A model generated the notes under the pieces. That model did not search any database. It was not told the DNA's origin and worked only from the letters and a program-made list of their open reading frames with translations. Of a stretch of DNA of 64,000 nt, positions 55,261 to 64,000 are shown in pieces. The stretch is from an uncultured Ruminococcus sp. GTDB lineage: Bacteria > Bacillota > Clostridia > Oscillospirales > Acutalibacteraceae. Both the position numbers and the translations under genes were made by a program. The stretch spans positions 62,001-126,000 of the forward strand of contig CADBYC010000024.1 in assembly GCA_902798755.1 (NCBI GenBank), given 5' to 3'. The first letter of the stretch is position 1. Each line of letters starts with the position of its first letter.

Positions 55261-56208
55261 ATGGCTGAAATCATTACCAAGGCGACGCGCGTGAGCTTCG
55301 GCGAAGCGCTCAGCGAGATGGCGCAGACCCGCTCCGACATTATCGTACTGGACGCTGACCTTGCGGCGGCGACCAATACCGCTATCTTCAAGAAAGCCCA
55401 CCCCGACCGCTTCTTTGACTGCGGTATCGCCGAGGCGAACATGGTCGGCGTAGCGGCAGGCCTGGCGGCTTGCGGCAAAACCCCCGTGGCGGCTTCGTTC
55501 GCGATGTTCGCGACAGGACGCGCCTTTGAGCAGATCCGCAACTCCGTCGCTTATCCTAACCTGAACGTCAAGATCGCGGGTTCTCACGCGGGTATCTCTA
55601 CCGGTGAGGACGGCGCGACCCACCAGTGCCTCGAGGATATCGGCATCATGCGTACCATCCCCGGAATGGTCGTCCTCAATCCCGCCGATCACTGGGAGAT
55701 GAAGGCGGCTACCAAGGCGGCGATCGAGTATCAGGGTCCCGTCTATATCCGTCTGGGCAGACTGGCTGTCGACAGCTTCAACGACCCCGAGACCTACGAG
55801 TTTGAGCTGGGCAAGGGCATCACCCTGCGCGACGGCGCTGACATCACCGTTATCGCGACAGGTCTGTGCGTGCTCGAGAGCCTCAAGGCAGTCGACGAGC
55901 TTGCCAAGGAAGGCAAGAGCGTCCGCCTGATCAATATCCACACCATCAAGCCCATCGACCGCGAGCTCGTCATCAAGGCGGCTCAGGAAACGGGCAGGAT
56001 CATCACCGTCGAGGAGCACAACGTCATCGGCGGCTTGGGCGACGCGGTATGCGAGGTCACCTCTGCCGAGTGCCCCGTTCCCGTTCGCAGGATCGGCGTA
56101 TACGACCAGTTCGGCTACTCGGGTCCCGCCAAGGAGCTGCTCGATATCTTCGGTCTGACCGCTCCCAACATCAAGAAGGTCATTCTCGAAGAACTGGACA
56201 AGAAATAA
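55261..56208 (+). CDS. Transketolase, C-terminal (pyrimidine-binding) subunit
   Basis: 315 aa. Pyrimidine-binding domain (FFDCGIAEANMVGVAAGLAA with the catalytic Glu in IAEAN) and C-terminal domain. Starts two bases after the N subunit stop (GGAGGG upstream), so the pair is cotranscribed. An in-frame TTG six bases earlier is less likely. A terminator follows. Confidence 0.94.
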   Translation: MAEIITKATRVSFGEALSEMAQTRSDIIVLDADLAAATNTAIFKKAHPDRFFDCGIAEANMVGVAAGLAACGKTPVAASFAMFATGRAFEQIRNSVAYPNLNVKIAGSHAGISTGEDGATHQCLEDIGIMRTIPGMVVLNPADHWEMKAATKAAIEYQGPVYIRLGRLAVDSFNDPETYEFELGKGITLRDGADITVIATGLCVLESLKAVDELAKEGKSVRLINIHTIKPIDRELVIKAAQETGRIITVEEHNVIGGLGDAVCEVTSAECPVPVRRIGVYDQFGYSGPAKELLDIFGLTAPNIKKVILEELDKK

Positions 56209-56218
56209 GGAACAACAC

Positions 56219-56246
56219 AGCCCGCCAAAACGGCGGGCTTCTTGTT
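56219..56246 (+). terminator. Terminator of the transketolase operon
   Basis: AGCCCGCC-aaaa-CGGCGGGCT followed by TCTTGTT. Confidence 0.8.
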
Positions 56247-56275
56247 AGGGAGTTTATTGCAGGGGTTGTATTTTT

Positions 56276-56447
56276 ATACTAATCCTTGATAAAAAGATTT
56301 AATCAGATATTAGTGATATATTTCGGATAGCGCGACGGGAGACGCAGACAGGCTGGCGCCTGTCACTTCACAGCGAACGACGACGATAACAAAGCTATAC
56401 GAAATATAGCGCAATAGATGATAAAGGTTTTTATTAAGGATTAGTAT
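56276..56447. mobile_element. MITE-like element, copy C (172 bp, longest)
   Basis: ATACTAATCCTTGATAAAAA at the left and TTTTTATTAAGGATTAGTAT at the right. Internal TGACAGGCGCCAGCCTG(T) palindrome. No ORF. Reverse orientation to copy A; the likely complete form of the family. Confidence 0.78.
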
Positions 56448-56451
56448 GATG

Positions 56452-56770
56452 CTTTCTTGCAGAAGGCGGTAGGGTACGGCGCTTGCCGACGTACCGAGAC
56501 CTTTGACAAGATCTCGCTTCCATGCGGAGCAACGCGTTATTTGCGTAGGGACGAGCAGTGCTCGTCCGCACGGCAGGAACGTCTTTTCCCTATCATACGT
56601 TTTCGATATGTAAAACGCCCGTCATTCCGCGGACGACCGATTGAGGAGTTGTCCAAATCTTCGATTTGGCTAACAACTCCCATGCAACAGCGCTCCAAGA
56701 GCAGATTCATCTGCGATTGGCTAAGTGCCACTGCTGGTCGTCCCTACGAAAGCGTTTTCTATGCAAAATG
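56452..56770. repeat. Compound GGACGAGC block with inserted module, opposite order to 29526
   Basis: GTAGGGTACGGCGCTTGCCG, CATGCGGAGCAACGCG, GTAGGGACGAGCAGTGCTCGTCC, then CGGACGACCG and CTGGTCGTCCCTAC separated by about 105 bp containing ATTGAGGAGTTGTCC, CAAATCTTCGATTTGG and GATTGGCTAAGTGCCACTG. Completes, with the MITE, the 605-bp gap before the asparaginase gene. Confidence 0.7.
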
Positions 56771-56813
56771 GATTAAAGCAAACGACTCGCTCATGTGAAG
56801 AAAAGGTGAGCAT

Positions 56814-57755
56814 ATGAAGATTTTACTGATCATGACAGGCGGGACGATCGGTTCTGCCTTTGACGGCGGGAGTATCGACGTCAGGAGCGACGGCAGGAGC
56901 GCGGTCGTTGACCGCTATACGGCGGAGCACAGCGACGTACTCTTTGATACCGTCAACCCGCTGAATATCCTCAGCGAGCGTGTATCCGCCGACGACTTCA
57001 ATATATTGGCAAAAGCGCTGTATGACATTGACGACAGCAACTATGACGGCGTGATCGTCACCGCGGGCAGCGATACCCTCGCGTATCTGTCGGCGTTCGT
57101 CGGGCTGGTGCTCGGCGGCTGTGCGCTCCCCGTGATGATCGTTGCGGCGAACAAGATCCTGACCGCTCCCGACAGCAACGGGTATGAGAACTTCTGCTGT
57201 GCCGTTGAGCTGATCAAGAGGGGGCTCAGAGGCGTTTTCGTGCCCTATCGCAACAGCGACGGCGTGGCGTACGTTCACAGTGCGACCGACCTGCGCCAAG
57301 CGGACTTATCCGAGGATTTCCTTAGCCTGCACGGAGCGTACGGCGTGTATGAGAACGGCAGATTCACTGAGAAGCGCCCCTATATCGGACAGCGGCTCCC
57401 CGCGGTGTTCGGCAAGGAGAACCTGCCGCATATCAGCGATAACGTGCTCCTGCTGACCCCTTACCCGATGCAGGACTACACGAGAATAAACACCGACGGC
57501 GTGAGGGCGGTACTGCATACACTGTACCACAGCGCAACCCTCGACAGCCCGCGGGCGGTTGGGTTCGTCAGAGAGCTTGATGTGCCGTTCTTCATCGCTT
57601 CTGTCCGCGCGGGTCAGAAGCCCTACGCCACTACCAAGGAGATCATCGAGGCGGGAGCCGTCCCGCTGTACGACATCGCGCCCGAGTGCGCGTATATGAA
57701 GCTGCTGCTCGCCTGCGCGCAGGAGAAAATGAGCATACAGGATTTTATGGAATAA
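56814..57755 (+). CDS. Asparaginase-family amidohydrolase
   Basis: 313 aa. N-terminal MTGGTIGSAFDGG carries the first catalytic Thr loop (TGGTIGS); VIVTAGSDTLAYLSAF is the second motif, with Ser-Asp-Thr in place of the usual GTDT. Type I asparaginases are cytoplasmic and split L-asparagine to aspartate and ammonia; this variant may differ in substrate. No signal peptide. AAGGTGAG upstream. Confidence 0.85.
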   Translation: MKILLIMTGGTIGSAFDGGSIDVRSDGRSAVVDRYTAEHSDVLFDTVNPLNILSERVSADDFNILAKALYDIDDSNYDGVIVTAGSDTLAYLSAFVGLVLGGCALPVMIVAANKILTAPDSNGYENFCCAVELIKRGLRGVFVPYRNSDGVAYVHSATDLRQADLSEDFLSLHGAYGVYENGRFTEKRPYIGQRLPAVFGKENLPHISDNVLLLTPYPMQDYTRINTDGVRAVLHTLYHSATLDSPRAVGFVRELDVPFFIASVRAGQKPYATTKEIIEAGAVPLYDIAPECAYMKLLLACAQEKMSIQDFME

Positions 57756-57757
57756 AT

Positions 57758-57912
57758 GCCTTCGCCTATAGGGGAAGGGGGACCGCTTGCGGTGGATGAG
57801 GTGGAAGCGTTTTTGCCTCATCCCGTTTATTGATTGATTGGATAGGTTTCCACCTCATCCGACCAATTTGCCTTAGTCGGCAAATTGCCCACCTTCCCCT
57901 CAAGGGGAAGGC
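57758..57912. mobile_element. MITE-like palindromic element, CCTTCCCC family, copy B
   Basis: About 155 bp; right 130 bp nearly identical to copy A (26003-26159), left end more diverged (GCCTTCGCCTATAGGGGAAGG). It separates the asparaginase and EamA genes. Confidence 0.7.
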
Positions 57913-57940
57913 TGTACATCACTGTAACAACGGAGGAAAT

Positions 57941-58844
57941 ATGAAGAAAAAACTTGCGGTATTCTTTGTACTGATCGCGGGTACGCTGTGGGGCTGTATC
58001 GGCATTTTCGTGCGGCGGTACAACGCCATGGGGCTGAGCTCCATGCAGACGGTCGCGATCCGTATGGTGATCGCGGCGGTGCTGTTCGCGCTGTTCGTGC
58101 TGATCTACAAGCGGAGCTTGTTTAAGATACACCTGAAGGATATCTGGATATTCTTAGGCTCGGGCGTGATCAGCGTCGGGCTGTTCACCTATTGCTATTT
58201 TTCTTCAATAGAATTAAGCTCCCTGTCCGTGGCGGCAGTCCTGCTCTATACCGCCCCCCGCCTTCGTCATGCTGTTCTCCCTGATCTTCTTCAAGGAGAA
58301 GATGACCGTGATGAAGGGGATATCGCTCATTTTGGCGGTCCTCGGCTGTGCGATGACCACGGGCGTGATCGGCGGGAACCTCACCGTCACCCTCGCGGGC
58401 TTTCTGTTCGGACTGGGCTCGGGTATATGCTACGCGCTGTATTCCATCTTCTCGCGGTTCGCGCTGGACAGGGGCTATGAGCCGTTCACCATCACGCTGT
58501 ACACCTTCCTCTTTTCGGCGGTGTTCTGCCTGTGCGTGACGGATATCCGCCCCGTCGCGGGCGTTGTGTTCGCGGATATCGGCAGCGTCGGCTACGCGGT
58601 GCTGTTCGCGCTCGTGTCGTGCGTGTTGCCCTATGTGTTCTACACCCTCGGGCTGAAGTACATCAAGTCGAGCACGGCTTCCATCATCGCGACGGTCGAG
58701 CCTGTCGTGGCGACTGTCGTCGGCGCGGTGGTGTTCGCTGAACCCCTCGCCGTACCGTTCGGGTATCTGGGCGTAGGGCTGGTGTTCCTGTCCGTCGTGC
58801 TCATCAACATCAAATTCAAGTCAAAATCACAACCACAAAAATAA
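57941..58844 (+). pseudogene. EamA/DMT-family transporter with a frameshift at a run of six C
   Basis: A ten-helix drug/metabolite-type exporter in two frames. Part 1 from ATG 57941 (MKKKLAVFFVLIAGTLWGCI) is intact to LLYTAP near 58255; part 2 resumes in another frame with FVMLFSLIFFKEKMTVMKGI and ends at 58844. The change falls in ACCGCCCCCCGCC (58250-58262): with five C instead of six the protein reads LLYTAPAFVMLFS without a break. Either a real loss, reversible slippage in the C tract (phase variation), or a read error. CGGAGGAAAT precedes the start. Confidence 0.85.
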
Positions 58845-58871
58845 CCATTTTACATAGAAAGGAGCGGGCTT

Positions 58872-60779
58872 ATGCCTGTACTCTCTCTGAGCAAAATAGC
58901 CATGGGCTTCGGCGAGCGGACGCTCTTTGAGGACGTCAGCTTTGAGGTCGAGAGCCGCGACAAGGTCGGCTTGATCGGCAGGAACGGCGTGGGCAAGACC
59001 ACCCTGTTCAAGATCATTTGCGGCGAGCTCGAGCCGACGGCGGGCGTCGTCGCCACCGAGCGCGGGCTGAACGTCGGCTACATGGAACAGCACGCCTGCT
59101 CCGCGGGCGACCGCTCCGTGTACGACGAGCTCGAGTCCGTCTTTGACGAGCTAAAGCGCATGGAGCACGAGATCGAGAAGATCACCGTCACGATCGACCG
59201 GTCCACGGGCGATCTGACCGACCTGATCGCGCGCCAGACGGAGCTGATCGAGCGCTTTGAGCGCGACGGCGGACTGACCTACAAGAGCCGTACCCGCTCC
59301 GCGCTGATGGGTCTGGGCTTTCGTGAAGCGGAGTTCGGCATGCCCACCTCGGCGCTGTCGGGCGGTCAGCGGTCAAAGCTGAGTTTGCTGAAATTACTGC
59401 TGTCGGGCAGCGATCTTCTGCTTCTCGACGAGCCGACCAACCACCTCGACGTCGCCTCTGTCGCGTGGCTCGAGGGCTTTCTCAGAGATTTCAAGGGCGC
59501 GATGATCATCATCAGCCATGACCGTTACTTCCTCGACGCGGTCACCAACAAGACCGTCGAGATCGAGCACAGCAAGTGCATGACCTATAAAGGCGCTTAC
59601 TCCGAGTTCATCAAGAAGAAGCAGGCGTATGAGCAGGCGCTCGAGAACAAATATCAGAACGATATCAAGGAGATACACCGCATCGAGGGTATCATCGAGC
59701 AGCAGCGCCGATGGAACCGCGAGCGCAATATCCGCATGGCGGAGAGCAAGCAGAAGGAGATCGACCGTATCAAGGCGCAGATGGTAGAGCCCGACGGCTC
59801 TTTAGAAGGGATACGTATGCGCTTTGACGTGCGGCACGAGAGCGGCAACGACGTCCTGATCGCGAAAGACCTCTCCAAAGCCTTCGGCGACAAGCGGCTG
59901 TTCAAAAACGTGGATATGCACATCACAAAGGGCGAGCGCGTCTTTATCCTCGGCGACAACGGCTGCGGCAAGACGACCCTGTTCCGTATCCTCAACGGCA
60001 AGCTCAGACCCGACTCGGGCGAGTATGAGTACGGCGCGATGGTGGACGTGGGGTACTTCGACCAGATGCAGGAGAACCTCAACCTCAACAACACCGCCAT
60101 CGACGAGATCTGGAACGCCTACCCCCGCATGACAGAAACGAAGATCCGCTCGTCGCTCGCGGCGTTTCTGTTCAAGGGCGACGAGGTGTACAAGCCCCTG
60201 TCAGCCATGAGCGGCGGCGAGCGGGCGAGGATTTCGCTGTTGAAGCTCATGCTCGGCGGGTATAACCTTTTGCTCCTTGACGAGCCGACCAACCACCTCG
60301 ACGCGACCTCGCGCGAGGCGCTCGAGGACACCCTGCGCGAGTACGAGGGCACGCTCGTCGTCATCAGCCACGACCGCTATTTCATCAACAAGCTCGCCGA
60401 CAGGGTGCTCGCGATGACCAAGGACGGTCTGACGGAGTATCTCGGCAACTACGACAACTATCTCGAGCGTATCTCTCAGCAGGAAACGGCTCAAACAGGA
60501 CAGAGTGCCCCCGCAAAGAAAGCGGAAAAGCCCCTGAATGATTATCAGCTCAAAAAGCTCAGACAGAGCGAGGAGCGAAAGCGCAGGACGCGGCTGACTA
60601 AAACCGAAGCGGAGATCGAAACGCTGGAGTCGGAAACGGAAGAACTGCAGTCCGCCCTGTCCGACGAGGCGGTGCAAAGCGACTATGAGAAGCTGATCGC
60701 CCTGACCGCTCAGCTCGAAGAAAAGCAGGCGCGGCTCGAAGAGCTCTATGAGCTGTGGGAAGAGTTACAGGACGAGTAA
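58872..60779 (+). CDS. ABC-F family ATPase
   Basis: 635 aa with two ABC domains and no membrane segment. Domain 1: GRNGVGKTT, LSGGQRSK, LLLDEPTNHLD. Linker about 240-310 rich in Lys/Arg/Glu (P-site interaction motif region). Domain 2: GDNGCGKTT, MSGGERAR, LLLDEPTNHLD. C-terminal coiled coil (LTKTEAEIETLESETEELQS). ABC-F proteins bind the ribosomal E site and release stalled ribosomes or give antibiotic resistance. Closest to the YdiF/Uup-like housekeeping types by length and C-terminal coil; resistance not shown. AAAGGAGCG upstream. Confidence 0.9.
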   Translation: MPVLSLSKIAMGFGERTLFEDVSFEVESRDKVGLIGRNGVGKTTLFKIICGELEPTAGVVATERGLNVGYMEQHACSAGDRSVYDELESVFDELKRMEHEIEKITVTIDRSTGDLTDLIARQTELIERFERDGGLTYKSRTRSALMGLGFREAEFGMPTSALSGGQRSKLSLLKLLLSGSDLLLLDEPTNHLDVASVAWLEGFLRDFKGAMIIISHDRYFLDAVTNKTVEIEHSKCMTYKGAYSEFIKKKQAYEQALENKYQNDIKEIHRIEGIIEQQRRWNRERNIRMAESKQKEIDRIKAQMVEPDGSLEGIRMRFDVRHESGNDVLIAKDLSKAFGDKRLFKNVDMHITKGERVFILGDNGCGKTTLFRILNGKLRPDSGEYEYGAMVDVGYFDQMQENLNLNNTAIDEIWNAYPRMTETKIRSSLAAFLFKGDEVYKPLSAMSGGERARISLLKLMLGGYNLLLLDEPTNHLDATSREALEDTLREYEGTLVVISHDRYFINKLADRVLAMTKDGLTEYLGNYDNYLERISQQETAQTGQSAPAKKAEKPLNDYQLKKLRQSEERKRRTRLTKTEAEIETLESETEELQSALSDEAVQSDYEKLIALTAQLEEKQARLEELYELWEELQDE

Positions 60780-60810
60780 GCGATCTGTAATAGATATTGA
60801 ACGTAAGAAA

Positions 60811-60837
60811 ACCTCCCTTTTCAGGGAGGCTTTTCTC
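60811..60837. terminator. Terminator between convergent ABC-F and AraC-type genes
   Basis: ACCTCCCT-tttc-AGGGAGGC then TTTTCT on plus; a short A/T tract on minus as well. Confidence 0.75.
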
Positions 60838-60850
60838 GTTATGATCGCTT

Positions 60851-61729
60851 TTAAAGCGTGTGGATCAGCGCGATGGGCGCTTCTTCCTGATACTTCTTGA
60901 CGTACTCGCTCGGAGCACAGCCGTAGACGGTCTTGAACACCGTGATGAATGCCTTTACGCTCGGGAAGCCGTTTTCGAGCGACGCGCGGGTCTCGCTCAT
61001 GCCGTTTTGCTGAATGTCGATCAGGGTGTTCTCGAGCCTGACGAGGTTGAGGTAGGTCTTGAAGGTCTTGCCCGTGACGGCGGAGAAATAGCGCGAGAAG
61101 TAGGTCGGCGTGAGTCCGACAAAGGAGCTGATGTCCTCTAAGGTCACGCGGGAGCGGTAGTTGTCGCGGATATAGCCGACCGCCTTGGTGATGTAGTCGG
61201 GCGCGTCGTCGCTTGCTGTCGCCTTGGGATCGGTCTCGCGCTTGACGCGGCATTTGGTGAACAGGTTCATGAGGATCTGCGCCATCGCGCAGGAGGTCTT
61301 GAGCTTTGAGAATTCCGACGGATTCTCCGCTTCAAAGACGATCGCCTTCAAGAGATCGCGCACGCGGGCGCGCACCTGCTCGTTTTTGTTGACGTCAAAC
61401 AGATAGCCGTCAAAGTCGGGGAAATACGACTTGATGTAGTTGTAAGAGAACAGCACGACGAGGTATTTGACAGGCTCGTCGGGGATCTTACCGCAGGTCT
61501 GGTGGATGGTCTCGCTGTTGACAAGGACGTAGTCGCCGCCGTAGAGGTCTTTGTCCGTGCCGTTTAAGTTCGTCCACATGCACCCGCGAATGACGTAGTC
61601 GATCTCGAGATTCTTGTGCCAGTGCTTGTTGGTGTAACATTCCTTGCCGGGCTTTTCATACAGCATCACCTTGCCGGGCAGGTTGTCGTCCGCCGTGACG
61701 ATCTCATATTTTCCTTTGTAGTTAGCCAT
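60851..61729 (-). CDS. AraC-family transcriptional regulator
   Basis: 292 aa. N-terminal cupin-like sensor (KHWHKNLEIDYVIRGCMWTN, GGDYVLVNSETIHQ) and C-terminal double HTH (VTLEDISSFVGLTPTYFSRY, then ENGFPSVKAFITVFKTVYGC, SEYVKKY). Such proteins often control nearby sugar use genes, but here the neighbours are an ABC-F gene and repeats, so the target is unknown. Start codon with TGAGGTAACAT upstream. Confidence 0.92.
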   Translation of the reverse strand: MANYKGKYEIVTADDNLPGKVMLYEKPGKECYTNKHWHKNLEIDYVIRGCMWTNLNGTDKDLYGGDYVLVNSETIHQTCGKIPDEPVKYLVVLFSYNYIKSYFPDFDGYLFDVNKNEQVRARVRDLLKAIVFEAENPSEFSKLKTSCAMAQILMNLFTKCRVKRETDPKATASDDAPDYITKAVGYIRDNYRSRVTLEDISSFVGLTPTYFSRYFSAVTGKTFKTYLNLVRLENTLIDIQQNGMSETRASLENGFPSVKAFITVFKTVYGCAPSEYVKKYQEEAPIALIHTL

Positions 61730-61779
61730 GATGTTACCTCAGTTTGTTTATGCTTTTATAATATGGTTCGGATTCAGAT

Positions 61780-61968
61780 TCAGATTTAGATTCCTCGCAG
61801 TAGCTCTCAGCCAATCAGCGTTCGCCTGCGGCTCCGCTTCTTGGGAGAGCCTTGCATGGGTGCTGTTAGCCAATCAGCGTTCGCAAGTATGCTCCGCTTC
61901 TTGGACAGCACCGCAACTCCTGACTCCTGACTCCTAACTCCTAACTCCTAACTCCTGACTCCTATTAT
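61780..61968. repeat. Tandem AGCCAATCAGCG module and half of a heptamer array
   Basis: AGCCAATCAGCGTTCGC occurs twice (about 61808 and 61868) each followed by CTCCGCTTCTTGG, related to the insert in the 29526 and 56452 blocks. Then CCTGACT/CCTAACT heptamers (about 61917-61965) without the matching left array, a half element. Remaining bases to 62089 hold a promoter (TTGATT-N17-TATCAT, about 62002-62030) for the next gene. Confidence 0.65.
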
Positions 61969-62001
61969 ATTACCATATTTTATCCGAATAGTCAAATTTT
62001 A

Positions 62002-62030
62002 TCTTGATTCAGGGTCTTATATGGTGTATC
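62002..62030 (+). promoter_or_regulatory. Promoter of the FkbM-type gene
   Basis: TTGATT, 17-bp spacer, TATCAT. It overlaps the most upstream in-frame ATG at 62021, which argues for a later start codon. Confidence 0.5.
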
Positions 62031-62089
62031 ATAGGGGAGTGAAGTACTTGTATAATGACGCTCCCGCCCTCTGCGACGGTGATGATTTG

Positions 62090-63154
62090 ATGATGAAAAC
62101 CTTATTTGATTTTGCGTATCCCAACGTCTGGACGGCAATGGCGGAATGTGATCTGCCGATCGTTTTGTACGGCATGGGCAACGGCGCCGACAAGGTACTC
62201 GACGAGATGGAGAAGCGGCACATCAAAGCCGCGGGCGTGATGGCGAGCGACGACTTCTGCCGCTATCAGGCGTATCGGGGCTTTACGGTGCAGAAGGAGA
62301 GCGACTTTGCGCATCAGCTCGGCGCGTTTTCGGTCGCTTTGTGCTTCGGCAGCTCCCTGCCCGACGTGACGGCGCATATCCGCGCGGTGGCTGAGCGGCA
62401 TACGCTCCTTGTCCCGAACGTGCCCGTCGTGGGCGATACGATCATGGACGAAGCGTTCATAGAGCGATACCGTGACGATATCGCGCGCGCCTATGGGCTG
62501 CTCGCGGACGACAGGTCGCGGCGGGTGTTCAAGGGCGCGTTGGATTTTTACTACACAGGTCGGCTCGAATATCTTTTGGCGATCGACAGCGATAAGGACG
62601 AGGTGTTCCGCGATATCCTCTGCCTGCGTGACGAGCGCTGCCTTGACCTCGGTGCGTACCGCGGCGATACGGTCGATGAATTTTTGCGTTATACGGACGG
62701 CTATGAAGCGATCCTCGCCGTCGAGCCGAACCCGAAGAACTTTAAAAAGCTGACGGAGCATTTGACGCATATCGAGAACGCGACTGCCCTGAACGCGGGT
62801 ATCGCGGAGCATCAGGGCGTGACCTTTGTTACCAAGGGCGGCGGGCGCATGGCGGCGCTGAGCGCACAGAGCGGCACGCAGGTGCCCGTTACGACGGTGG
62901 ACGCGCTCGGCTTTCACCCGACGTACCTGAAGGTCGATATCGAGGGCATGGAGCGCGAAATGCTCAGCGGCGCGCGGGATACCCTGCGGCGGGACTGCCC
63001 CAAGCTGAACCTCGCCGCCTATCACCGCACCGAGGACTTTTTCAGCCTGATATTGCGCCTGCACGAGCTACAGCCCGATTATCGGCTCTATCTGAGGAAG
63101 CACCCCTATATCCCGTGCTGGGATCTGAATATTTACGCTTGCCGGATCGGCTGA
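62090..63154 (+). CDS. FkbM-family SAM-dependent methyltransferase
   Basis: 354 aa. The N-terminal half (ADKVLDEMEKRHIKAAGVMA) resembles a Rossmann-like sugar/nucleotide-binding module; the C-terminal half has DLGAYRGDTVDEFL (SAM motif I), ILAVEPNPKNFKKL (motif II) and YLKVDIEGMEREMLSGA (motif typical of FkbM). FkbM enzymes O-methylate polyketides, glycans or lipids. Start uncertain: ATG at 62090 or 62093 have a weak site; an upstream ATG overlaps the promoter. Not in an evident glycan cluster. Confidence 0.85.
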   Translation: MMKTLFDFAYPNVWTAMAECDLPIVLYGMGNGADKVLDEMEKRHIKAAGVMASDDFCRYQAYRGFTVQKESDFAHQLGAFSVALCFGSSLPDVTAHIRAVAERHTLLVPNVPVVGDTIMDEAFIERYRDDIARAYGLLADDRSRRVFKGALDFYYTGRLEYLLAIDSDKDEVFRDILCLRDERCLDLGAYRGDTVDEFLRYTDGYEAILAVEPNPKNFKKLTEHLTHIENATALNAGIAEHQGVTFVTKGGGRMAALSAQSGTQVPVTTVDALGFHPTYLKVDIEGMEREMLSGARDTLRRDCPKLNLAAYHRTEDFFSLILRLHELQPDYRLYLRKHPYIPCWDLNIYACRIG

Positions 63155-63237
63155 CGGCTGTCGTCGATGCGTTAAAAATGGCGGCTGCTGCAATATTATC
63201 CCGCATTTTGCAAGAATACCCATTTTTCGGGGAAGTA

Positions 63238-63266
63238 TTGTCAACCTATATGATTTATGATACAAT
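63238..63266 (+). promoter_or_regulatory. Promoter of the symporter gene
   Basis: TTGTCA, 17-bp spacer, TACAAT, about 75 bp before the start codon. Confidence 0.7.
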
Positions 63267-63341
63267 GAGTCTTAACCGCTTTAAAGCGTATCAGTAACGC
63301 AAATATGCGCGTATCTGTATCAAAAAATGAGGAGTAGAACA

Positions 63342-64000
63342 ATGGAAAAACGCAGTTCCTTCTCAGGCTCGATCGGCTTTGTGCTCGCGGCGGCGGGCAG
63401 CGCGGTCGGCTTGGGAAATATCTGGAGATTCCCGTATCTCGCGGCAAAGGACGGCGGCGGTCTGTTTTTGGTGATCTACATCATTCTGGCGCTGACGTTC
63501 GGCTTCACGCTCTTGATGACGGAGGTCTCCATCGGACGAAAGACAAAGCAGAGCTGTCTGACCGCTTACGGCAGACTGAATAAAAAATGGGGCTTCTTGG
63601 GCGGACTCGCCAGCGTCGTGCCGTTCATCATCATGCCCTACTATTGCGTGATCGGCGGCTGGGTATTGAAGTATGCCCTCGTGTTCATCACGGGACAGGG
63701 CGGCGCCGCGGCGGGCGACGACTTCTTCACTCAGTTCATCACGGGCTACGCGGAGCCGATCGTGTATAACTTCGCCTTCCTCTTGATGACGGCGGTGGTC
63801 ATCTTCCGCGGCGTCAACAAGGGCATCGAGGCGCTGTCAAAGGTGCTCATGCCGATCCTGTTCGTGCTGATCGTCGGTATCGCCGTCTACGCGCTGACCC
63901 TCACGGGCAGTGAAGAGAGCGGCGGCAGGACGGGTCTCCAAGGGCTGGGCGTCTACGTGATCCCGAACTTTGAGGGCGTCGGCGTGCGCGACGTGCTGAT
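63342..64000 (+). CDS. Sodium:neurotransmitter symporter family protein, N-terminal part
   Basis: 219 codons before the right edge. Begins MEKRSSFSGSIGFVLAAAGS then AVGLGNIWRFPYLAAKDGGG, the hallmark first helix of the LeuT/SNF family with the Na+ site. Several membrane helices follow (VIYIILALTFGFTLLMTEVS, MPYYCVIGGWVLKYALVFIT). Imports amino acids or similar with Na+. GAGGAGTAG upstream. C-terminal half is outside the window. Confidence 0.93.
   Translation, partial: MEKRSSFSGSIGFVLAAAGSAVGLGNIWRFPYLAAKDGGGLFLVIYIILALTFGFTLLMTEVSIGRKTKQSCLTAYGRLNKKWGFLGGLASVVPFIIMPYYCVIGGWVLKYALVFITGQGGAAAGDDFFTQFITGYAEPIVYNFAFLLMTAVVIFRGVNKGIEALSKVLMPILFVLIVGIAVYALTLTGSEESGGRTGLQGLGVYVIPNFEGVGVRDVL

Overview
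The window is a stretch of chromosome from a moderately GC-rich, probably spore-forming Firmicute, most likely a gut Clostridium relative of the Ruminococcaceae/Oscillospiraceae type. This rests on the complete spoIIAA-spoIIAB-sigF operon, spmA/spmB, the Bacillus/Clostridium-style neighbourhood holB-ricT-trmN6-like-rsmI, ECF-type vitamin transporters, AGGAGG ribosome binding sites, and promoters with TTGACA/TATAAT-like boxes spaced 16-17 bp. The genus is inferred, not shown. No rRNA, tRNA, CRISPR array or complete insertion sequence was seen.

Layout, left to right. 1-4117: a cut patatin-like hydrolase, then proC, proA, proB (proline synthesis, one minus-strand operon) and purC. 4467-9404: a Cys-rich redox protein, a large M16C peptidase, and a VWA protein with its HTH-like partner. 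9712-16470: a minus-strand vitamin B12 unit. A cobalamin riboswitch with its own terminator precedes two surface proteins built like the two halves of human intrinsic factor/transcobalamin, followed by an ECF transporter (EcfT, a fused double ATPase, an S component). 16788-25005: a dCMP deaminase, a zinc-ribbon AbrB regulator, spmAB, proS, an acetyl-type metA, spoIIA and folC. 25159-29048: rsmI, a trmN6-like gene, a ferredoxin, ricT and holB. 29162-29500: a small type I toxin-antitoxin locus. 30475-33075: three small uncharacterised genes, one very His-rich, then hflX. 33588-39690: an L,D-transpeptidase, an orphan phage-type replication gene, and an FHA-FtsW/RodA protein coupled to a class B PBP. 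39927-46120: glnS, gltX, secA. 46485-52249: two tandem K+ uptake systems (KtrB/KtrA and TrkA/TrkH) and an SDR. 52607-54231: an ECF S component beside coaX, suggesting pantothenate uptake and use. 54419-64000: a split transketolase, an asparaginase, a frameshifted EamA exporter, an ABC-F protein, an AraC regulator, an FkbM methyltransferase and a cut sodium:neurotransmitter symporter.

The most distinctive feature of the DNA itself is its intergenic repeats. At least five families alternate with the genes: (1) elements bracketed by heptamer arrays (AGTTAGG)n...(CCTAACT)n holding interchangeable hairpin modules; (2) GGACGAGCAATGCTCGTCC palindromes; (3) GTCATTCCGAGGG/GTGGGATT palindromes; (4) a 116-172 bp MITE with ATACTAATCCTT inverted ends; (5) a CCTTCCCCTCAAGGGGAAGG-ended element. 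Some lie inside others, and some heptamer elements carry what look like bidirectional terminators between convergent genes.

Best candidates for undescribed biology are the riboswitch-controlled, intrinsic-factor-like B12 capture system, the toxin/antisense pair with mirrored leaders, and the modular nested repeats.
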